A DNA stretch of 64,000 nucleotides from G965197005 sp965197005 (GTDB taxonomy: Bacteria; Pseudomonadota; Gammaproteobacteria; Pseudomonadales; Oceanobacteraceae). Below are positions 42,489 through 52,648 of this stretch, one piece after another; within the stretch, counting starts at the first letter, position 1, and each line of letters starts with the position of its first letter. A program made the translations under genes and the position numbers. A model generated the notes under the pieces. The model worked only from the letters and a program-made list of their open reading frames with translations. It made no database searches and was not told where the DNA came from. Location: contig OZ239982.1 of assembly GCA_965197005.1 (NCBI GenBank), positions 62,001-126,000 of the forward strand, written 5' to 3'.

Positions 42489-45113
42489 ATGGGTGAATTT
42501 GCCAAAGAAGTGCTTTCAATTAATATCGAAGATGAATTACAACAGTCATATTTAGATTATGCTATGAGCGTGATTGTTGGACGGGCATTGCCAGATGTAC
42601 GTGATGGTCTTAAACCAGTGCATAGGCGAGTGCTGCATGCAATGAATATTTTAAATAATGACTGGAATAAGGCATATAAAAAGTCTGCACGTGTGGTCGG
42701 CGATGTGATTGGTAAATATCACCCTCACGGTGACAGTGCTGTTTACGATGCCATTGTGCGGTTGGCGCAAGATTTTTCTATGCGTTATCAGTTGGTAGAC
42801 GGACAGGGTAACTTTGGGTCGGTAGATGGTGATTCTGCTGCTGCCATGCGTTATACCGAAGTACGTATGCATAAAATCAGTCATGATATGCTGGCAGATA
42901 TAGATAAAGAAACGGTTAACTGGGTGCCAAACTACGATGGTACAGAACAAATTCCAGAGGTTTTGCCTACTCGAGTGCCGAATTTGTTGATTAATGGCTC
43001 TTCAGGCATTGCGGTGGGTATGGCGACAAATATTCCACCACATAATTTAACTGAGGTCTTAAACGGTGTCTTGGCTCTGATTGATAATCCAGATTTGAGT
43101 GTTGACGATTTAATGCAGTATATCCCCGGTCCAGATTTTCCTACTGGTGCTATTATCAATGGTCGTGCTGGTATTGTTGATGCCTATAGAACAGGGCGTG
43201 GACGCATTCAGCTTAGAGCTCGCCATCATTTTGAAGAAGATGATAAGTCGCATCGTACTAGCATTGTCTTTACTGAAATTCCTTATATGGTCAATAAGGC
43301 AAGACTGATTGAAAAAATTGCTGATTTGGTTAAAGAAAAAAAACTAGAAGGTATCAGTGAGCTGCGTGATGAGTCTGATAAAGACGGCATGCGTATTGTG
43401 GTGGATTTGCGTCGAGGAGAAAATCCAGATGTGGTCACCAATAACTTGTTTGCACAAACGCAATTGCAAAATGTATTTGGTATTAATACCGTGGCGTTGG
43501 TAGACGGACAGCCTAAAGTCTTAAATTTATTGCAATTATTGCAAGCCTTTATTCGTCATCGTCGAGAGGTGGTGACCAGACGGACGATTTTCGATTTGCG
43601 TAAAGCCCGTGAGCGTGGACATATTTTAGAAGGGTTGGCTGTTGCATTGGCAAATATCGACCCTGTTATTGCTTTAATTAAAGCCTCGCCTACAGCAGGC
43701 GAAGCCAAAGAACGGCTAGTTGCCGAGCCTTGGTTGCCAGGCAGTGTATTGGATATGCTGGAACGTGCCGGTAAAGATGCTTGTCGTCCCGATGATTTAG
43801 AGCCTGAATATGGTTTTAATGATGGCAAATATTATCTTTCTCCAGCACAGGCGCAGGCTATTTTAGATTTGCGCTTGCAGAAGTTAACAGGTTTGGAGCA
43901 TGACAAACTGCTAGAAGAGTATCAAACAAAGATTGCTGAGATTGCAGAATACTTACATATTCTTGCTAGTGGAGAGCGGTTAATGGAAGTAATTCGTGAA
44001 GAGTTAGAGCGGATTTTAGAAGAATATGGTGATGAGCGGCGCAGTGAGATTGTTGCCAGTCGTCAAGATTTTACAATGGCGGATTTAATTCCCCAGCAAG
44101 AGTTAGTGCTTACTATTTCTCATACAGGTTATGCGAAAACGCAGCCGATGGACGATTATCAAGCACAGCGTCGTGGAGGAAAAGGCAAGTCAGCTACTTC
44201 TGTTAAAGATGAGGATTTTGTCGAACGCTTATTGACGGTTAATAGTCACGATACAGTTTTATGCTTTACCGATGCTGGCAAAGTGTATTGGTTGACGGTG
44301 TATGATATTCCCCAAGCCAGCCGTAATGCCAAAGGGCGACCTTTGGTTAATGTGTTGAATTTGTCAGAAAATGAACGGGTTACAACCATTTTACCTGTTG
44401 CAGATTACTCTTCTGAAAAATTTGTATTTATGGCAACAGCCAAAGGTACAGTGAAAAAAACCACCCTTGACCAGTTTTCACGTCCTCGTTCAAATGGATT
44501 GATTGCATTAGATTTAGAGGAAGATGATTATCTTATAGGTGCTGCCATTACTGATGGTACTCAGGATATCTTAATGCTTTCAGATGCAGGTAAAGCGGTG
44601 CGCTTTAAAGAATCTGATGTGCGCTCAATGGGGCGTACTGCAAAAGGTGTGCGTGGTATTCGCCTTAAAGACAAACAAAAAGTAATTGCTTTAATTGTGC
44701 CTGAAGCAGGTTGTAGTTTATTAACTGCTTCTATTAATGGCTACGGCAAGCGCACACGTATTGAGGAATTTCCTACTAAAGGCCGGGGTACTCAGGGGGT
44801 GATTGCAATGACACTATCAGATAGAAATGGTGTGTTAGCAGGTGCTGTGCAAGTGAGTGATAACGAGGAGGTCATGCTAATTAGCGATCAGGGCACGTTG
44901 GTACGCACCCCTGTATCTGGTGTGTCTATTTTGGGGCGCAACACTCAAGGAGTGACGCTTATTAGAGTGTCCAATAATGAGCGTTTAGTTGGTATTGCTA
45001 GAATTGGCGAAAGTGACGATGATACTGATGAGTCAACACAACAAGAGACACCTCAGGTGGCAGATGCGGATAACGCTCAAGACTTAAATAACTCTCAAAA
45101 TTTGAATGACTAA
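42489..45113 (+). CDS. gyrA: DNA gyrase subunit A
   Basis: An 874-residue type II topoisomerase subunit. The N-terminal catalytic domain has SYLDYAMSVIVGRALPDVRDGLKPVHRR and the catalytic Tyr in AAMRYTEVRM. The quinolone region HPHGDSAVYDAIVRLAQDF keeps the wild-type Ser and Asp at the positions of E. coli S83 and D87. The C-terminal beta-pinwheel holds the GyrA box (QRRGGKGK) and ends in an acidic tail. The length is normal. It starts the long rightward biosynthetic block and is divergent from ubiG. Confidence 0.98.
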   Translation: MGEFAKEVLSINIEDELQQSYLDYAMSVIVGRALPDVRDGLKPVHRRVLHAMNILNNDWNKAYKKSARVVGDVIGKYHPHGDSAVYDAIVRLAQDFSMRYQLVDGQGNFGSVDGDSAAAMRYTEVRMHKISHDMLADIDKETVNWVPNYDGTEQIPEVLPTRVPNLLINGSSGIAVGMATNIPPHNLTEVLNGVLALIDNPDLSVDDLMQYIPGPDFPTGAIINGRAGIVDAYRTGRGRIQLRARHHFEEDDKSHRTSIVFTEIPYMVNKARLIEKIADLVKEKKLEGISELRDESDKDGMRIVVDLRRGENPDVVTNNLFAQTQLQNVFGINTVALVDGQPKVLNLLQLLQAFIRHRREVVTRRTIFDLRKARERGHILEGLAVALANIDPVIALIKASPTAGEAKERLVAEPWLPGSVLDMLERAGKDACRPDDLEPEYGFNDGKYYLSPAQAQAILDLRLQKLTGLEHDKLLEEYQTKIAEIAEYLHILASGERLMEVIREELERILEEYGDERRSEIVASRQDFTMADLIPQQELVLTISHTGYAKTQPMDDYQAQRRGGKGKSATSVKDEDFVERLLTVNSHDTVLCFTDAGKVYWLTVYDIPQASRNAKGRPLVNVLNLSENERVTTILPVADYSSEKFVFMATAKGTVKKTTLDQFSRPRSNGLIALDLEEDDYLIGAAITDGTQDILMLSDAGKAVRFKESDVRSMGRTAKGVRGIRLKDKQKVIALIVPEAGCSLLTASINGYGKRTRIEEFPTKGRGTQGVIAMTLSDRNGVLAGAVQVSDNEEVMLISDQGTLVRTPVSGVSILGRNTQGVTLIRVSNNERLVGIARIGESDDDTDESTQQETPQVADADNAQDLNNSQNLND

Positions 45114-45122
45114 GGAAAATCC

Positions 45123-46283
45123 ATGAACGAGCAACATGCTTACCAAGATGATGAAATTGATTTATTTGACCTGTTTGATGACATTAAAGCTAGGTGGCTT
45201 TGGGTGTTAAGCACGTTATTACTGATGCTTGTTTTGGCAGTGGGATATGTTTTTACAGCAACTCCTACTTTCAAAGCCAAAACAGAGCTGATGGCCGTAT
45301 CAGAGCAAGATTTGACTGCTATTAATTTAGCAAAAGCCAGATTGGATAAGGTTTCTGATCTTTCAGATTATGAGCGAGTGCAGTTTGAATCGACACAACA
45401 TAAAGATAAGGCTTTTAAACAAAAGTTATTTAATCCATTGGTTGGTGCAGATTTATTTGCAAACTATACACAGCTTCTTAATTCGCCTATTCAAAAAATT
45501 GAATTTTATCAGCAGTTATTAAAATATAAAAAGCAACCAGATTTAATGCTTATCTATAATCCAGCGTTAAGCCAAGAAGAAAATAATGACAATTTTTTAC
45601 AGCGATTTTCTAGTCAATTTGAAAGCATTAAAAATAGCAAGCAAGTTAAAATGGTGCTCACTATTGAAACGCCGTCGGCAGATTTTTCAGCAAGATTGCT
45701 TAATCAATATGTGGAGTTTGTACGCACTAAATATTTGGCAAGTTATCGCCATGTTTTTAAGTATGAATTAACCAACACATTAAACAGTATTAAAAACATG
45801 CAAAAATCAGCATTAAATAACTATAAATTTAAAAAGTATAAACGCATTGTGTTATTAAAAGAGGCCATTGCTATTGCTGCACGTATTGGACAAAAAAAAC
45901 CGTTTTATAATCTCAATAAGGTTGTTACTGCTAATGAACCGCCTTTGTATATGATGGGCGAGCTGGCACTTAAAGAAGAGCTTAATCAATTGCAAGAAAG
46001 AGGCAGCAAGGGGCAAGATGAAACGGTTTATATTGAAGGTTTTTCCATCTTAAATGAAAAGCAAGTTTTATTAGAAGATATTTATATCAATTGGAGTGAG
46101 ATTAAATTGGTGCAGGTTAACTCTTATGCCACGCCGCCTAAATCTGCTTATAAACCGAAAAAATTATTGATCATCGCCATAGCAGGTGTAGCAGGTTTAA
46201 TGCTTGGGGTTATGTTAGCACTGCTTGTTGCGGCAAGCTCACGTCGAGCTCAAGCTAAGCTAGAGGCTAAGCATAAAAAATGA
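45123..46283 (+). CDS. Wzz-like polysaccharide co-polymerase
   Basis: A 386-residue protein with the Wzz architecture: an acidic cytoplasmic start (DDEIDLFDLFDDIKARW), a first membrane helix (about 25-48), and a long periplasmic part with coiled coils. A second helix (about 347-370, LLIIAIAGVAGLMLGVMLALL) precedes a basic tail. Wzz proteins set the length of O-antigen or capsule chains. It sits unusually between gyrA and serC, 9 bp after gyrA and with its stop overlapping the serC start by 4 bp. In P. aeruginosa, as I recall, wzz lies downstream of ihfB. Confidence 0.8.
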   Translation: MNEQHAYQDDEIDLFDLFDDIKARWLWVLSTLLLMLVLAVGYVFTATPTFKAKTELMAVSEQDLTAINLAKARLDKVSDLSDYERVQFESTQHKDKAFKQKLFNPLVGADLFANYTQLLNSPIQKIEFYQQLLKYKKQPDLMLIYNPALSQEENNDNFLQRFSSQFESIKNSKQVKMVLTIETPSADFSARLLNQYVEFVRTKYLASYRHVFKYELTNTLNSIKNMQKSALNNYKFKKYKRIVLLKEAIAIAARIGQKKPFYNLNKVVTANEPPLYMMGELALKEELNQLQERGSKGQDETVYIEGFSILNEKQVLLEDIYINWSEIKLVQVNSYATPPKSAYKPKKLLIIAIAGVAGLMLGVMLALLVAASSRRAQAKLEAKHKK

Positions 46284-47362
46284 GCCGAGTCTATAATTTT
46301 TGTGCAGGACCTGCTGCCTTGCCAGAGGCTGTATTAACGCAGGCTCAATCAGATTTACTGGAATGGCAAAGTAAGGGGCTATCGGTAATGGAGATGAGCC
46401 ACCGAGGTGAATATTTTCAACACATAGCCAAAGAAAGTGAGAGCAACTTGCGTGAGTTGCTAGCTATTCCTGAGAACTATAAGGTGTTGTTTTTACAAGG
46501 TGGTGCCAGTAGTCAGTTTGCGATGTTGCCACTTAATTTATTGGGTAAGAAAACACAAGCCAGCTATATCAATACAGGACAGTGGTCAAAAAAAGCCATT
46601 AATGAGGCAAAACGCTTTGCTCAGGTGGAGATTTCAGGCAGCAGTGAAGCACAAAATTATGTGTCTGTACCTACACAGCATGAATTGAATATCAGCCAGC
46701 ATTCTGCTTATTTGCACTATACGCCTAATGAAACCATTGGTGGGTTGAGTTTTGACTATATTCCTAACACCGATTTGCCGTTGGTTGCAGATTATTCTTC
46801 AGCCATCTTATCTGCCCCTTTAGATGTTCAGCGTTTTGGGTTGATTTATGCAGGTGCGCAAAAAAATATAGGTCCTGCTGGTGTTTGTTTAGTGATTGTG
46901 CGTGAAGATTTGCTTGGTGATGCTCAAGCGCAAACCCCTGCTATGTTCAATTACCAAATTCATAGTGATGCCCACTCCATGTACAATACTCCGCCAACAT
47001 TTGCGTGGTATTTAGCAGGGCTGGTTTTTAAATGGTTGCAGCAAGACATTGGCGGCTTAGAGAACATGGCAGCAATAAATCAGCGCAAGGCGAATAAGTT
47101 GTATGCCTACCTAGATGGGCAAGATTTTTACGCTAACCCCATTAACCCTGCAAATCGTTCTATTATGAATGTACCTTTTACCTTGGCAGAGCCAGCACTG
47201 GAGCAAGACTTTTTAGCTAATGCTGAGCAAGCAGGTTTATTGAATTTAGCTGGGCATCGTAGTGTCGGCGGCATGCGTGCCAGTATTTATAATGCAGTAC
47301 CTGAAGCTGCTATTGATGCCTTGATTGATTTTATGCAGGATTTTGTGCAATGCAAAGGTTAA
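46280..47362 (+). CDS. serC: Phosphoserine aminotransferase
   Basis: A 360-residue PLP enzyme for serine (and pyridoxine) synthesis. It has the N-terminal VYNFCAGPAALPEAVL, the FLQGGASSQFAMLPLNL segment, the PLP lysine in IYAGAQKNIGPAG (near residue 197) and the C-terminal GHRSVGGMRASIYNA. All family motifs are intact. It overlaps the wzz-like gene by 4 bp (ATGA) and precedes pheA by 5 bp, as in Pseudomonas. Confidence 0.97.
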   Translation: MSRVYNFCAGPAALPEAVLTQAQSDLLEWQSKGLSVMEMSHRGEYFQHIAKESESNLRELLAIPENYKVLFLQGGASSQFAMLPLNLLGKKTQASYINTGQWSKKAINEAKRFAQVEISGSSEAQNYVSVPTQHELNISQHSAYLHYTPNETIGGLSFDYIPNTDLPLVADYSSAILSAPLDVQRFGLIYAGAQKNIGPAGVCLVIVREDLLGDAQAQTPAMFNYQIHSDAHSMYNTPPTFAWYLAGLVFKWLQQDIGGLENMAAINQRKANKLYAYLDGQDFYANPINPANRSIMNVPFTLAEPALEQDFLANAEQAGLLNLAGHRSVGGMRASIYNAVPEAAIDALIDFMQDFVQCKG

Positions 47363-47367
47363 AACAG

Positions 47368-48477
47368 ATGAACAAAGCACCTGAAAATTGCCATAGTATT
47401 GAAGAAGTTCGCACTCATATTGATGCCATAGACAGAGAACTGTTAAGGCTATTTAATTTACGAGCAGAATATGCTCAAGCGGTGGCACGTATTAAACACA
47501 ATGCTAAAACAGATAACACTCAAGGCACAGGCGGATTTTATCGCCCAGAACGAGAGGCTCAGGTGCTGTTAAAAATGCAGCAAGACAATCCAGGTCCTTT
47601 GTCTAAAGAGGCAGTAGCAAAGTTATTTCGTGAGCTGATGTCACACTGTTTGGCATTAGAAGAGTCGATTAAAGTTGCATTTTTAGGACCTAAAGGCACT
47701 TTCACCCAGCAAGCCGCCAGCAAACACTTTGGAGATGCGGTTAATATTCAGAGTCAAGCCTCTATTGCAGCTGTTTTTAGGGAAGTAGAAAGTGCCAATG
47801 CACAATATGGCGTTGTGCCTGTAGAAAACTCCACTGAAGGCGTAGTGACCCATACCCTAGATAATTTTATAGACTCTAATTTATCTATTTGTGGTGAAGT
47901 AGAATTGCGTATTCATCATAATTTAATGGCAAAAAATACAGAGGTTAAAGCACTTAAAGTCTACTCTCATGCTCAGTCATTAGCCCAGTGCCGATTATGG
48001 CTAGATGAACATTACCCCAGCATTGAACGCATTGCTGTTAATTCTAACGCTAAGGCAGCAAAATTAGCTTTAAACGAAGCCAATGCACTTGCCATTGCGC
48101 CAATGGCAGCCGCCGAATTGTATGGCTTACAAGTATTAGCTCCAAGTATTGAAGACCGCCCTGATAATAGCACCCGTTTTTTGGTTATTGGGCAGCAAGC
48201 GGTTGCTCCAAGTGGATTAGACAAAACCTCAATTTTGGTTTCTCTTAAAAATGAGCCGGGGGCTTTATATACGCTACTTAGACCTTTTCAAGATGCCAAG
48301 ATTGAATTAACTCGCCTAGAGACTCGCCCTGCTAGAAATGGCACTTGGAATTATGTTTTTTATATTGATTTTGAAGGTCATCAACAAGAACCGCATATTC
48401 ATGAGGTGCTAGCAATTGTGCAAGCAATGGCAAGTGATTATAAATGCTTAGGCTCTTATCCTAAAAGTGCGCTTTAA
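47368..48477 (+). CDS. pheA: Bifunctional chorismate mutase / prephenate dehydratase
   Basis: A 369-residue protein. The N-terminal chorismate mutase domain has EVRTHIDAIDRELLRLFNLR. The dehydratase domain has VAFLGPKGTFTQQAA, VPVENSTEGVVTHTLD and DRPDNSTRFLVIG. A C-terminal ACT domain (SLKNEPGALYTLLRPF with LETRPAR) binds phenylalanine for feedback control. The frame opens at 47350, inside serC; ATG 47368 is chosen because AAAGG lies in reach and it starts just after the serC stop. No attenuator was noticed upstream. Confidence 0.95.
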   Translation: MNKAPENCHSIEEVRTHIDAIDRELLRLFNLRAEYAQAVARIKHNAKTDNTQGTGGFYRPEREAQVLLKMQQDNPGPLSKEAVAKLFRELMSHCLALEESIKVAFLGPKGTFTQQAASKHFGDAVNIQSQASIAAVFREVESANAQYGVVPVENSTEGVVTHTLDNFIDSNLSICGEVELRIHHNLMAKNTEVKALKVYSHAQSLAQCRLWLDEHYPSIERIAVNSNAKAAKLALNEANALAIAPMAAAELYGLQVLAPSIEDRPDNSTRFLVIGQQAVAPSGLDKTSILVSLKNEPGALYTLLRPFQDAKIELTRLETRPARNGTWNYVFYIDFEGHQQEPHIHEVLAIVQAMASDYKCLGSYPKSAL

Positions 48478-48497
48478 TTTTAAGGAATTTTATTTCT

Positions 48498-49619
48498 ATG
48501 CAATATTTAGATTATGTAGTACGAGGGGTGCAGCAACTACACCCTTACCAACCTGGCAAGCCCATTGATGAACTTGCTAGAGAATTAAAACTTGACCCTA
48601 ATACGATAATCAAACTTGCCAGCAATGAAAATCCATTAGGTGCAAGTGCCCAAGCATTAACCGCCATAGAACAAGAATTTAAACAATTAAATATTTACCC
48701 TGACGGTAGTGGCTTTCAGCTTAAAGCGGCCTTAGCCACACATTTAAACGTACAGCCAGAGCAACTTACATTAGGCAATGGTTCAAGTGATATTTTAGAT
48801 TTTGTAACACGTGTATTTGTACAAGATGATGATGAAGTTGTGGTTTCACAGCATGCTTTTTCTATCTATGGACTATTAGCCCAAGCTCTAAATGCCCATG
48901 TTATTGAAGTGCCTGCCAAAAATTATGGACATGACCTTGATGCCATGAGTGCTGCGATTACAGAAAAAACACGCATTGTCTTTGTAACCAACCCCAACAA
49001 CCCAACAGGTACTTGGGTAGATAAACAAAGTCTTAATCAATTTTTACAAAATGTACCTAAACGAGTCATTGTTGTCGTCGATGAGGCTTATTTTGAATAT
49101 GTAGATAAAGCAGATTATCCCAATGCCATTGAGTTGCTAGAATATTATCCCAATCTATTGGTCACACGCACTTTTTCTAAGGTTTATGGGCTGGCCTCCC
49201 TGCGTATTGGCTATGGTGTTTCTAGTTATGAGCTTGCGGATTTATTAAACCGTGTCCGCCCACCTTTTAATGTAGATAGCTTTGCGCTTGCCAGTGCCAA
49301 AGCCGTGTTAAATGATGTGGATTATCTACAGCAAAGTCTAAACATCAACCAGCAAGGTAGCATTTTTTTATCTGAAGAGCTAACTAAGTTGGGGCTTACT
49401 TACATACCATCAGTAGCTAATTTTATCAGCTTTGCTTTGCCAGCATTTATTAATGCTGATAATGCTTTTCAAAAACTCCTAGCAAAAGGCGTTATTATCC
49501 GTCCATTGGGCAACTATCAAATGCCGCAACATATGCGGGTTACTATTGGTACAGAGGCACAAAACAAGCAGTTTATCCAAGCACTACAACAGGTCTTAAA
49601 TGAGGCAAAAGAAGCCTAA
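48498..49619 (+). CDS. hisC: Histidinol-phosphate/aromatic aminotransferase
   Basis: A 373-residue class II aminotransferase with LASNENPLGAS, the SDILDFVTRVF region, FVTNPNNPTGTW, the DEAYFEY core and the PLP lysine in TRTFSKVYGLASLRIGYG. Position in the pheA-tyrA/aroA run suggests the HisC2 type, which may act on aromatic keto acids as well as histidinol phosphate. The stop overlaps the start of the next gene as TAATG. Confidence 0.93.
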   Translation: MQYLDYVVRGVQQLHPYQPGKPIDELARELKLDPNTIIKLASNENPLGASAQALTAIEQEFKQLNIYPDGSGFQLKAALATHLNVQPEQLTLGNGSSDILDFVTRVFVQDDDEVVVSQHAFSIYGLLAQALNAHVIEVPAKNYGHDLDAMSAAITEKTRIVFVTNPNNPTGTWVDKQSLNQFLQNVPKRVIVVVDEAYFEYVDKADYPNAIELLEYYPNLLVTRTFSKVYGLASLRIGYGVSSYELADLLNRVRPPFNVDSFALASAKAVLNDVDYLQQSLNINQQGSIFLSEELTKLGLTYIPSVANFISFALPAFINADNAFQKLLAKGVIIRPLGNYQMPQHMRVTIGTEAQNKQFIQALQQVLNEAKEA

Positions 49620-51868
49620 TGTCCTTTCATGTTGCGCCATATTTATTCAATAAAATTGCCATATTGGGTTTAGGGCTAATTGGCGCATCGGTTGCAAAAG
49701 GTTTAAAAGAGCGTAATCAAGTAGTACAGATAGCAGGCTATGACTGTGATGCCTCAAGTGTAGAGCAAGCGCTACAAAATAACCTAGTGGATAATGCCAG
49801 TAATCGGCTATCTGTGGTTGTTGAAAATGCAGATTTAATTTTATTTGCAGTGCCCATACAGGCACTGGAAAGTTTATTGCAAGGCATCAAACCGCACCTC
49901 AGTGAACACTGTATTTTAACCGACGTATCGTCAGTTAAAGGCGAGGTTGCCCATAAAGTTAAACAAATACTAGGTGCTGATTTTAATCAGTTTGTCTTAG
50001 GACACCCTATTGCAGGCTCAGAATTAAGCGGTGTCAGCGCAGCAGATGGTCATTTATTTATGCGCCACAAGGTTATTTTAACGCCTGAGGCACATACCTA
50101 TAAACCCGCAGTTGCCAAAGTGAAACGCATGTGGCAAATACTAGGCAGCGAAGTCGAAATCATGGACGTAAATCAACATGACCAGATTTTAGCTGCCACC
50201 AGTCATTTACCGCATTTATTGGCTTATGCACTAGTAGATAGCCTTGCTCGTCAAGATGAAAGCCAAGAGATTTTTCATTATGCGGCAGGTGGGTTTCGAG
50301 ACTTTACTCGCATTGCCGCCAGTAGCCCTATCATGTGGCGTGATGTGTTTGCCACTAATAAAACTCAGCTACTGGGGGTTTTAGATCAGTTTTTACAAGA
50401 TGTACAACACTTACGCAATTTAATAGAGGCAGATAATCAGCAAGCTGTTACAGGCATTTTAACCCGAGCCAAAGGTGCCAGAGATTATTTTTCACAAATA
50501 CTAACCCAAAGAGCCGATATGCAAGTTAATACCGAACCTTCCGTTACCTTTATTGCCAACCCCGTACAAAAAATTCAAGGACAGCTACGAGTAGCAGGTG
50601 ATAAATCCATTTCTCATAGGGCAATTATGCTAGGATCTTTAGCGCAAGGCACAACGCATGTTAGCGGCTTTTTAGAAGGAGAAGATAGCCTTGCCACCTT
50701 ACAAGCATTTCGTGATATGGGCGTGGTTATTGAAGGTCCAACAGAAGGCAAGGTGGTTATTTATGGTGTAGGATTGCATGGACTTAAAGCCCCTAACGCC
50801 CCTCTTTATTTAGGTAATTCAGGTACGTCTATGCGCCTTTTAACTGGACTGCTTAGTGCACAGCCTTTTACCAGTACGCTTACAGGCGATGAATCCTTAT
50901 CTAAACGCCCCATGCAGCGAGTGATTACCCCCATTAAAAAAATGGGAGGAAAAGTTGACAGTCAAAATGGCAAACCGCCTTTAGTAATTACAGGCAATCC
51001 AGATTTACAAGCCATTGATTATGCCCTACCAATGGCAAGCGCACAGGTTAAAAGCTGTTTATTATTGGCGGGTTTATATGCCCAAGGAGAGACCCGTGTT
51101 AGTGAGCCAGCACCAACTCGTGATCACAGCGAACGTATGCTACGAGGCTTTGGTTATCAAGTAGATACCCAAGGTGCTCACATTAGTCTACAGTCTGGCG
51201 GCAGCTTGCATGCAACAAATATTGACGTGCCAGCAGATATTTCTTCCGCCGCTTTTTTTATGGTAGCAGCCAGCATTGCTCAGCAAGCCGATATCACTTT
51301 AATGCATGTAGGTATCAACCCAACACGCACTGGCATCATTCATATTCTGCGCTTAATGGGAGCTAATATTAGTCTTAAGCATGAACGAGAGGTAGGGGGC
51401 GAGCCAGTAGCAGATATTAGAGTGCAAAGTGCAGCACTCACAGGCATACAGATTCCTCCAGAATTGGTCCCCCTCGCCATTGATGAATTTCCAGCATTGT
51501 TTATTGCCGCTGCTTGCGCCACAGGGGAGACCATTTTAACAGGAGCGCAAGAGCTAAGAGTCAAAGAAAGTGACCGCATTCAAGCAATGGTAGATGGGCT
51601 TCAGATTTTAGGTGTAAAGGCAAAAGCCACAGAAGATGGCTGTATTATTCAAGGCTTGGGTCAGGCAGGACGAATTAATGGAGGGCAAGTAGACAGCTTA
51701 GGGGATCATCGTATTGCCATGAGTTTTGCTATTGCCTCCTTGCGTGCAAACTCACCTATAATCGTACAAAATTGTGCCAATGTTGCCACTTCATTTCCCA
51801 CGTTTATTGAATTGGCAAATCAAGCAGGTCTTGCATTGGAGAAAATAGAGGAACATCAACATGGCTAA
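49619..51868 (+). CDS. tyrA-aroA: Prephenate dehydrogenase - EPSP synthase fusion
   Basis: A 749-residue fusion. Residues ~1-300 are prephenate dehydrogenase: the Rossmann start IAILGLGLIGASVAKGL, LTDVSSVKGEV, the GHPIAGSELSGV segment and SHLPHLLAYALVDSL. Residues ~315-745 are 3-phosphoshikimate 1-carboxyvinyltransferase: GQLRVAGDKSISHRA, LGNSGTSMRLLTGLL, and DEFPALFIAAACA with RVKESDRI. This fusion is typical of Pseudomonadales. It links the tyrosine branch to the last-but-one shikimate step; aroC is 38 kb away. It overlaps cmk by 8 bp. Confidence 0.96.
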   Translation: MSFHVAPYLFNKIAILGLGLIGASVAKGLKERNQVVQIAGYDCDASSVEQALQNNLVDNASNRLSVVVENADLILFAVPIQALESLLQGIKPHLSEHCILTDVSSVKGEVAHKVKQILGADFNQFVLGHPIAGSELSGVSAADGHLFMRHKVILTPEAHTYKPAVAKVKRMWQILGSEVEIMDVNQHDQILAATSHLPHLLAYALVDSLARQDESQEIFHYAAGGFRDFTRIAASSPIMWRDVFATNKTQLLGVLDQFLQDVQHLRNLIEADNQQAVTGILTRAKGARDYFSQILTQRADMQVNTEPSVTFIANPVQKIQGQLRVAGDKSISHRAIMLGSLAQGTTHVSGFLEGEDSLATLQAFRDMGVVIEGPTEGKVVIYGVGLHGLKAPNAPLYLGNSGTSMRLLTGLLSAQPFTSTLTGDESLSKRPMQRVITPIKKMGGKVDSQNGKPPLVITGNPDLQAIDYALPMASAQVKSCLLLAGLYAQGETRVSEPAPTRDHSERMLRGFGYQVDTQGAHISLQSGGSLHATNIDVPADISSAAFFMVAASIAQQADITLMHVGINPTRTGIIHILRLMGANISLKHEREVGGEPVADIRVQSAALTGIQIPPELVPLAIDEFPALFIAAACATGETILTGAQELRVKESDRIQAMVDGLQILGVKAKATEDGCIIQGLGQAGRINGGQVDSLGDHRIAMSFAIASLRANSPIIVQNCANVATSFPTFIELANQAGLALEKIEEHQHG

Positions 51869-52532
51869 TATTATTTGTATAGACGGGCCTTCAGGGGCAG
51901 GTAAAGGTACTGCCGCCATACAAGTGGCGCATACTTTAGGCTGGCAGTATTTAGACAGTGGTGCGTTATATCGCCTCACCGCCTTAGCAGCAACCCATGC
52001 AAATATAGATATACAGCAAAGCAATAAAATCGCCCAGATTGCTCGTAACTTAGATATTGATTTTAATATACAAAAACAAACCGTATGCACTTACCTTGAT
52101 GGCACAGAAGTGACTCAAGATATTCGCAATGAGCATATCGCAGGGCTTGCCTCACAGGTTGCCGCCATTGAAGAAGTGCGTAGTGCATTGCTTGCTCGCC
52201 AGCGTGATTTTGCCAATGAGGTTGGTCTGGTTGCTGATGGGCGAGATATGGGCACAGTGGTTTTTCCCGCAGCAAAAGTCAAAATATTTTTAACCGCCAG
52301 TGCCGAAGAGCGTGCACAAAGACGCTATAAACAGTTGATTAATACTGGCAATGATGCTAGTCTTCGCGCCCTAATCGAGGACATTCGTATTAGAGATGAG
52401 CGAGATAGCAGCCGCAGTGTTGCTCCGCTAAAGCCAGCAGAAGACGCATTTATCTTAGATAGCACGCAACTGAATATTGATGAAGTTTGTAGCTATATTA
52501 TTGAAAAAGCAAGAAAAGCAGGCTTTTTTTAA
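51861..52532 (+). CDS. cmk: Cytidylate kinase
   Basis: A 223-residue nucleotide kinase that phosphorylates CMP and dCMP. It has the P-loop DGPSGAGKGTAA (residues 6-17), YLDSGALYRLTALAA, and VADGRDMGTVVFPAA. Its lid/helical RRYKQL and the DERDSSRSVAPLKPA segment bind the substrate. It precedes rpsA in the widely conserved cmk-rpsA-ihfB order, separated by a 116-bp leader. Confidence 0.96.
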   Translation: MANIICIDGPSGAGKGTAAIQVAHTLGWQYLDSGALYRLTALAATHANIDIQQSNKIAQIARNLDIDFNIQKQTVCTYLDGTEVTQDIRNEHIAGLASQVAAIEEVRSALLARQRDFANEVGLVADGRDMGTVVFPAAKVKIFLTASAEERAQRRYKQLINTGNDASLRALIEDIRIRDERDSSRSVAPLKPAEDAFILDSTQLNIDEVCSYIIEKARKAGFF

Positions 52533-52540
52533 CCAGTAAA

Positions 52541-52554
52541 TGACTTGCAAGTCA
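52541..52554. promoter_or_regulatory. 14-bp palindrome in the rpsA leader region
   Basis: TGACTTGCAAGTCA is a perfect palindrome between cmk and rpsA. The spacing (about 95 bp before the rpsA ATG) would suit an operator or part of an autoregulatory RNA leader. rpsA is autoregulated in E. coli. Neither role is proven here. Confidence 0.4.
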
Positions 52555-52648
52555 GCTTGTTTGTAACTCATTTTTTATTTCATTTATCCCAAATGACTGA
52601 CCATTTGGCTAGGCATTTATACATGCCAAAAACATATAGGACTATTCC

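Noticed and set aside
52505..52532. AAAAAGC...GCTTTTTT as a terminator at the end of cmk
   Set aside because: The pairing lies in the coding end of cmk with a long A-rich loop; weak energy.
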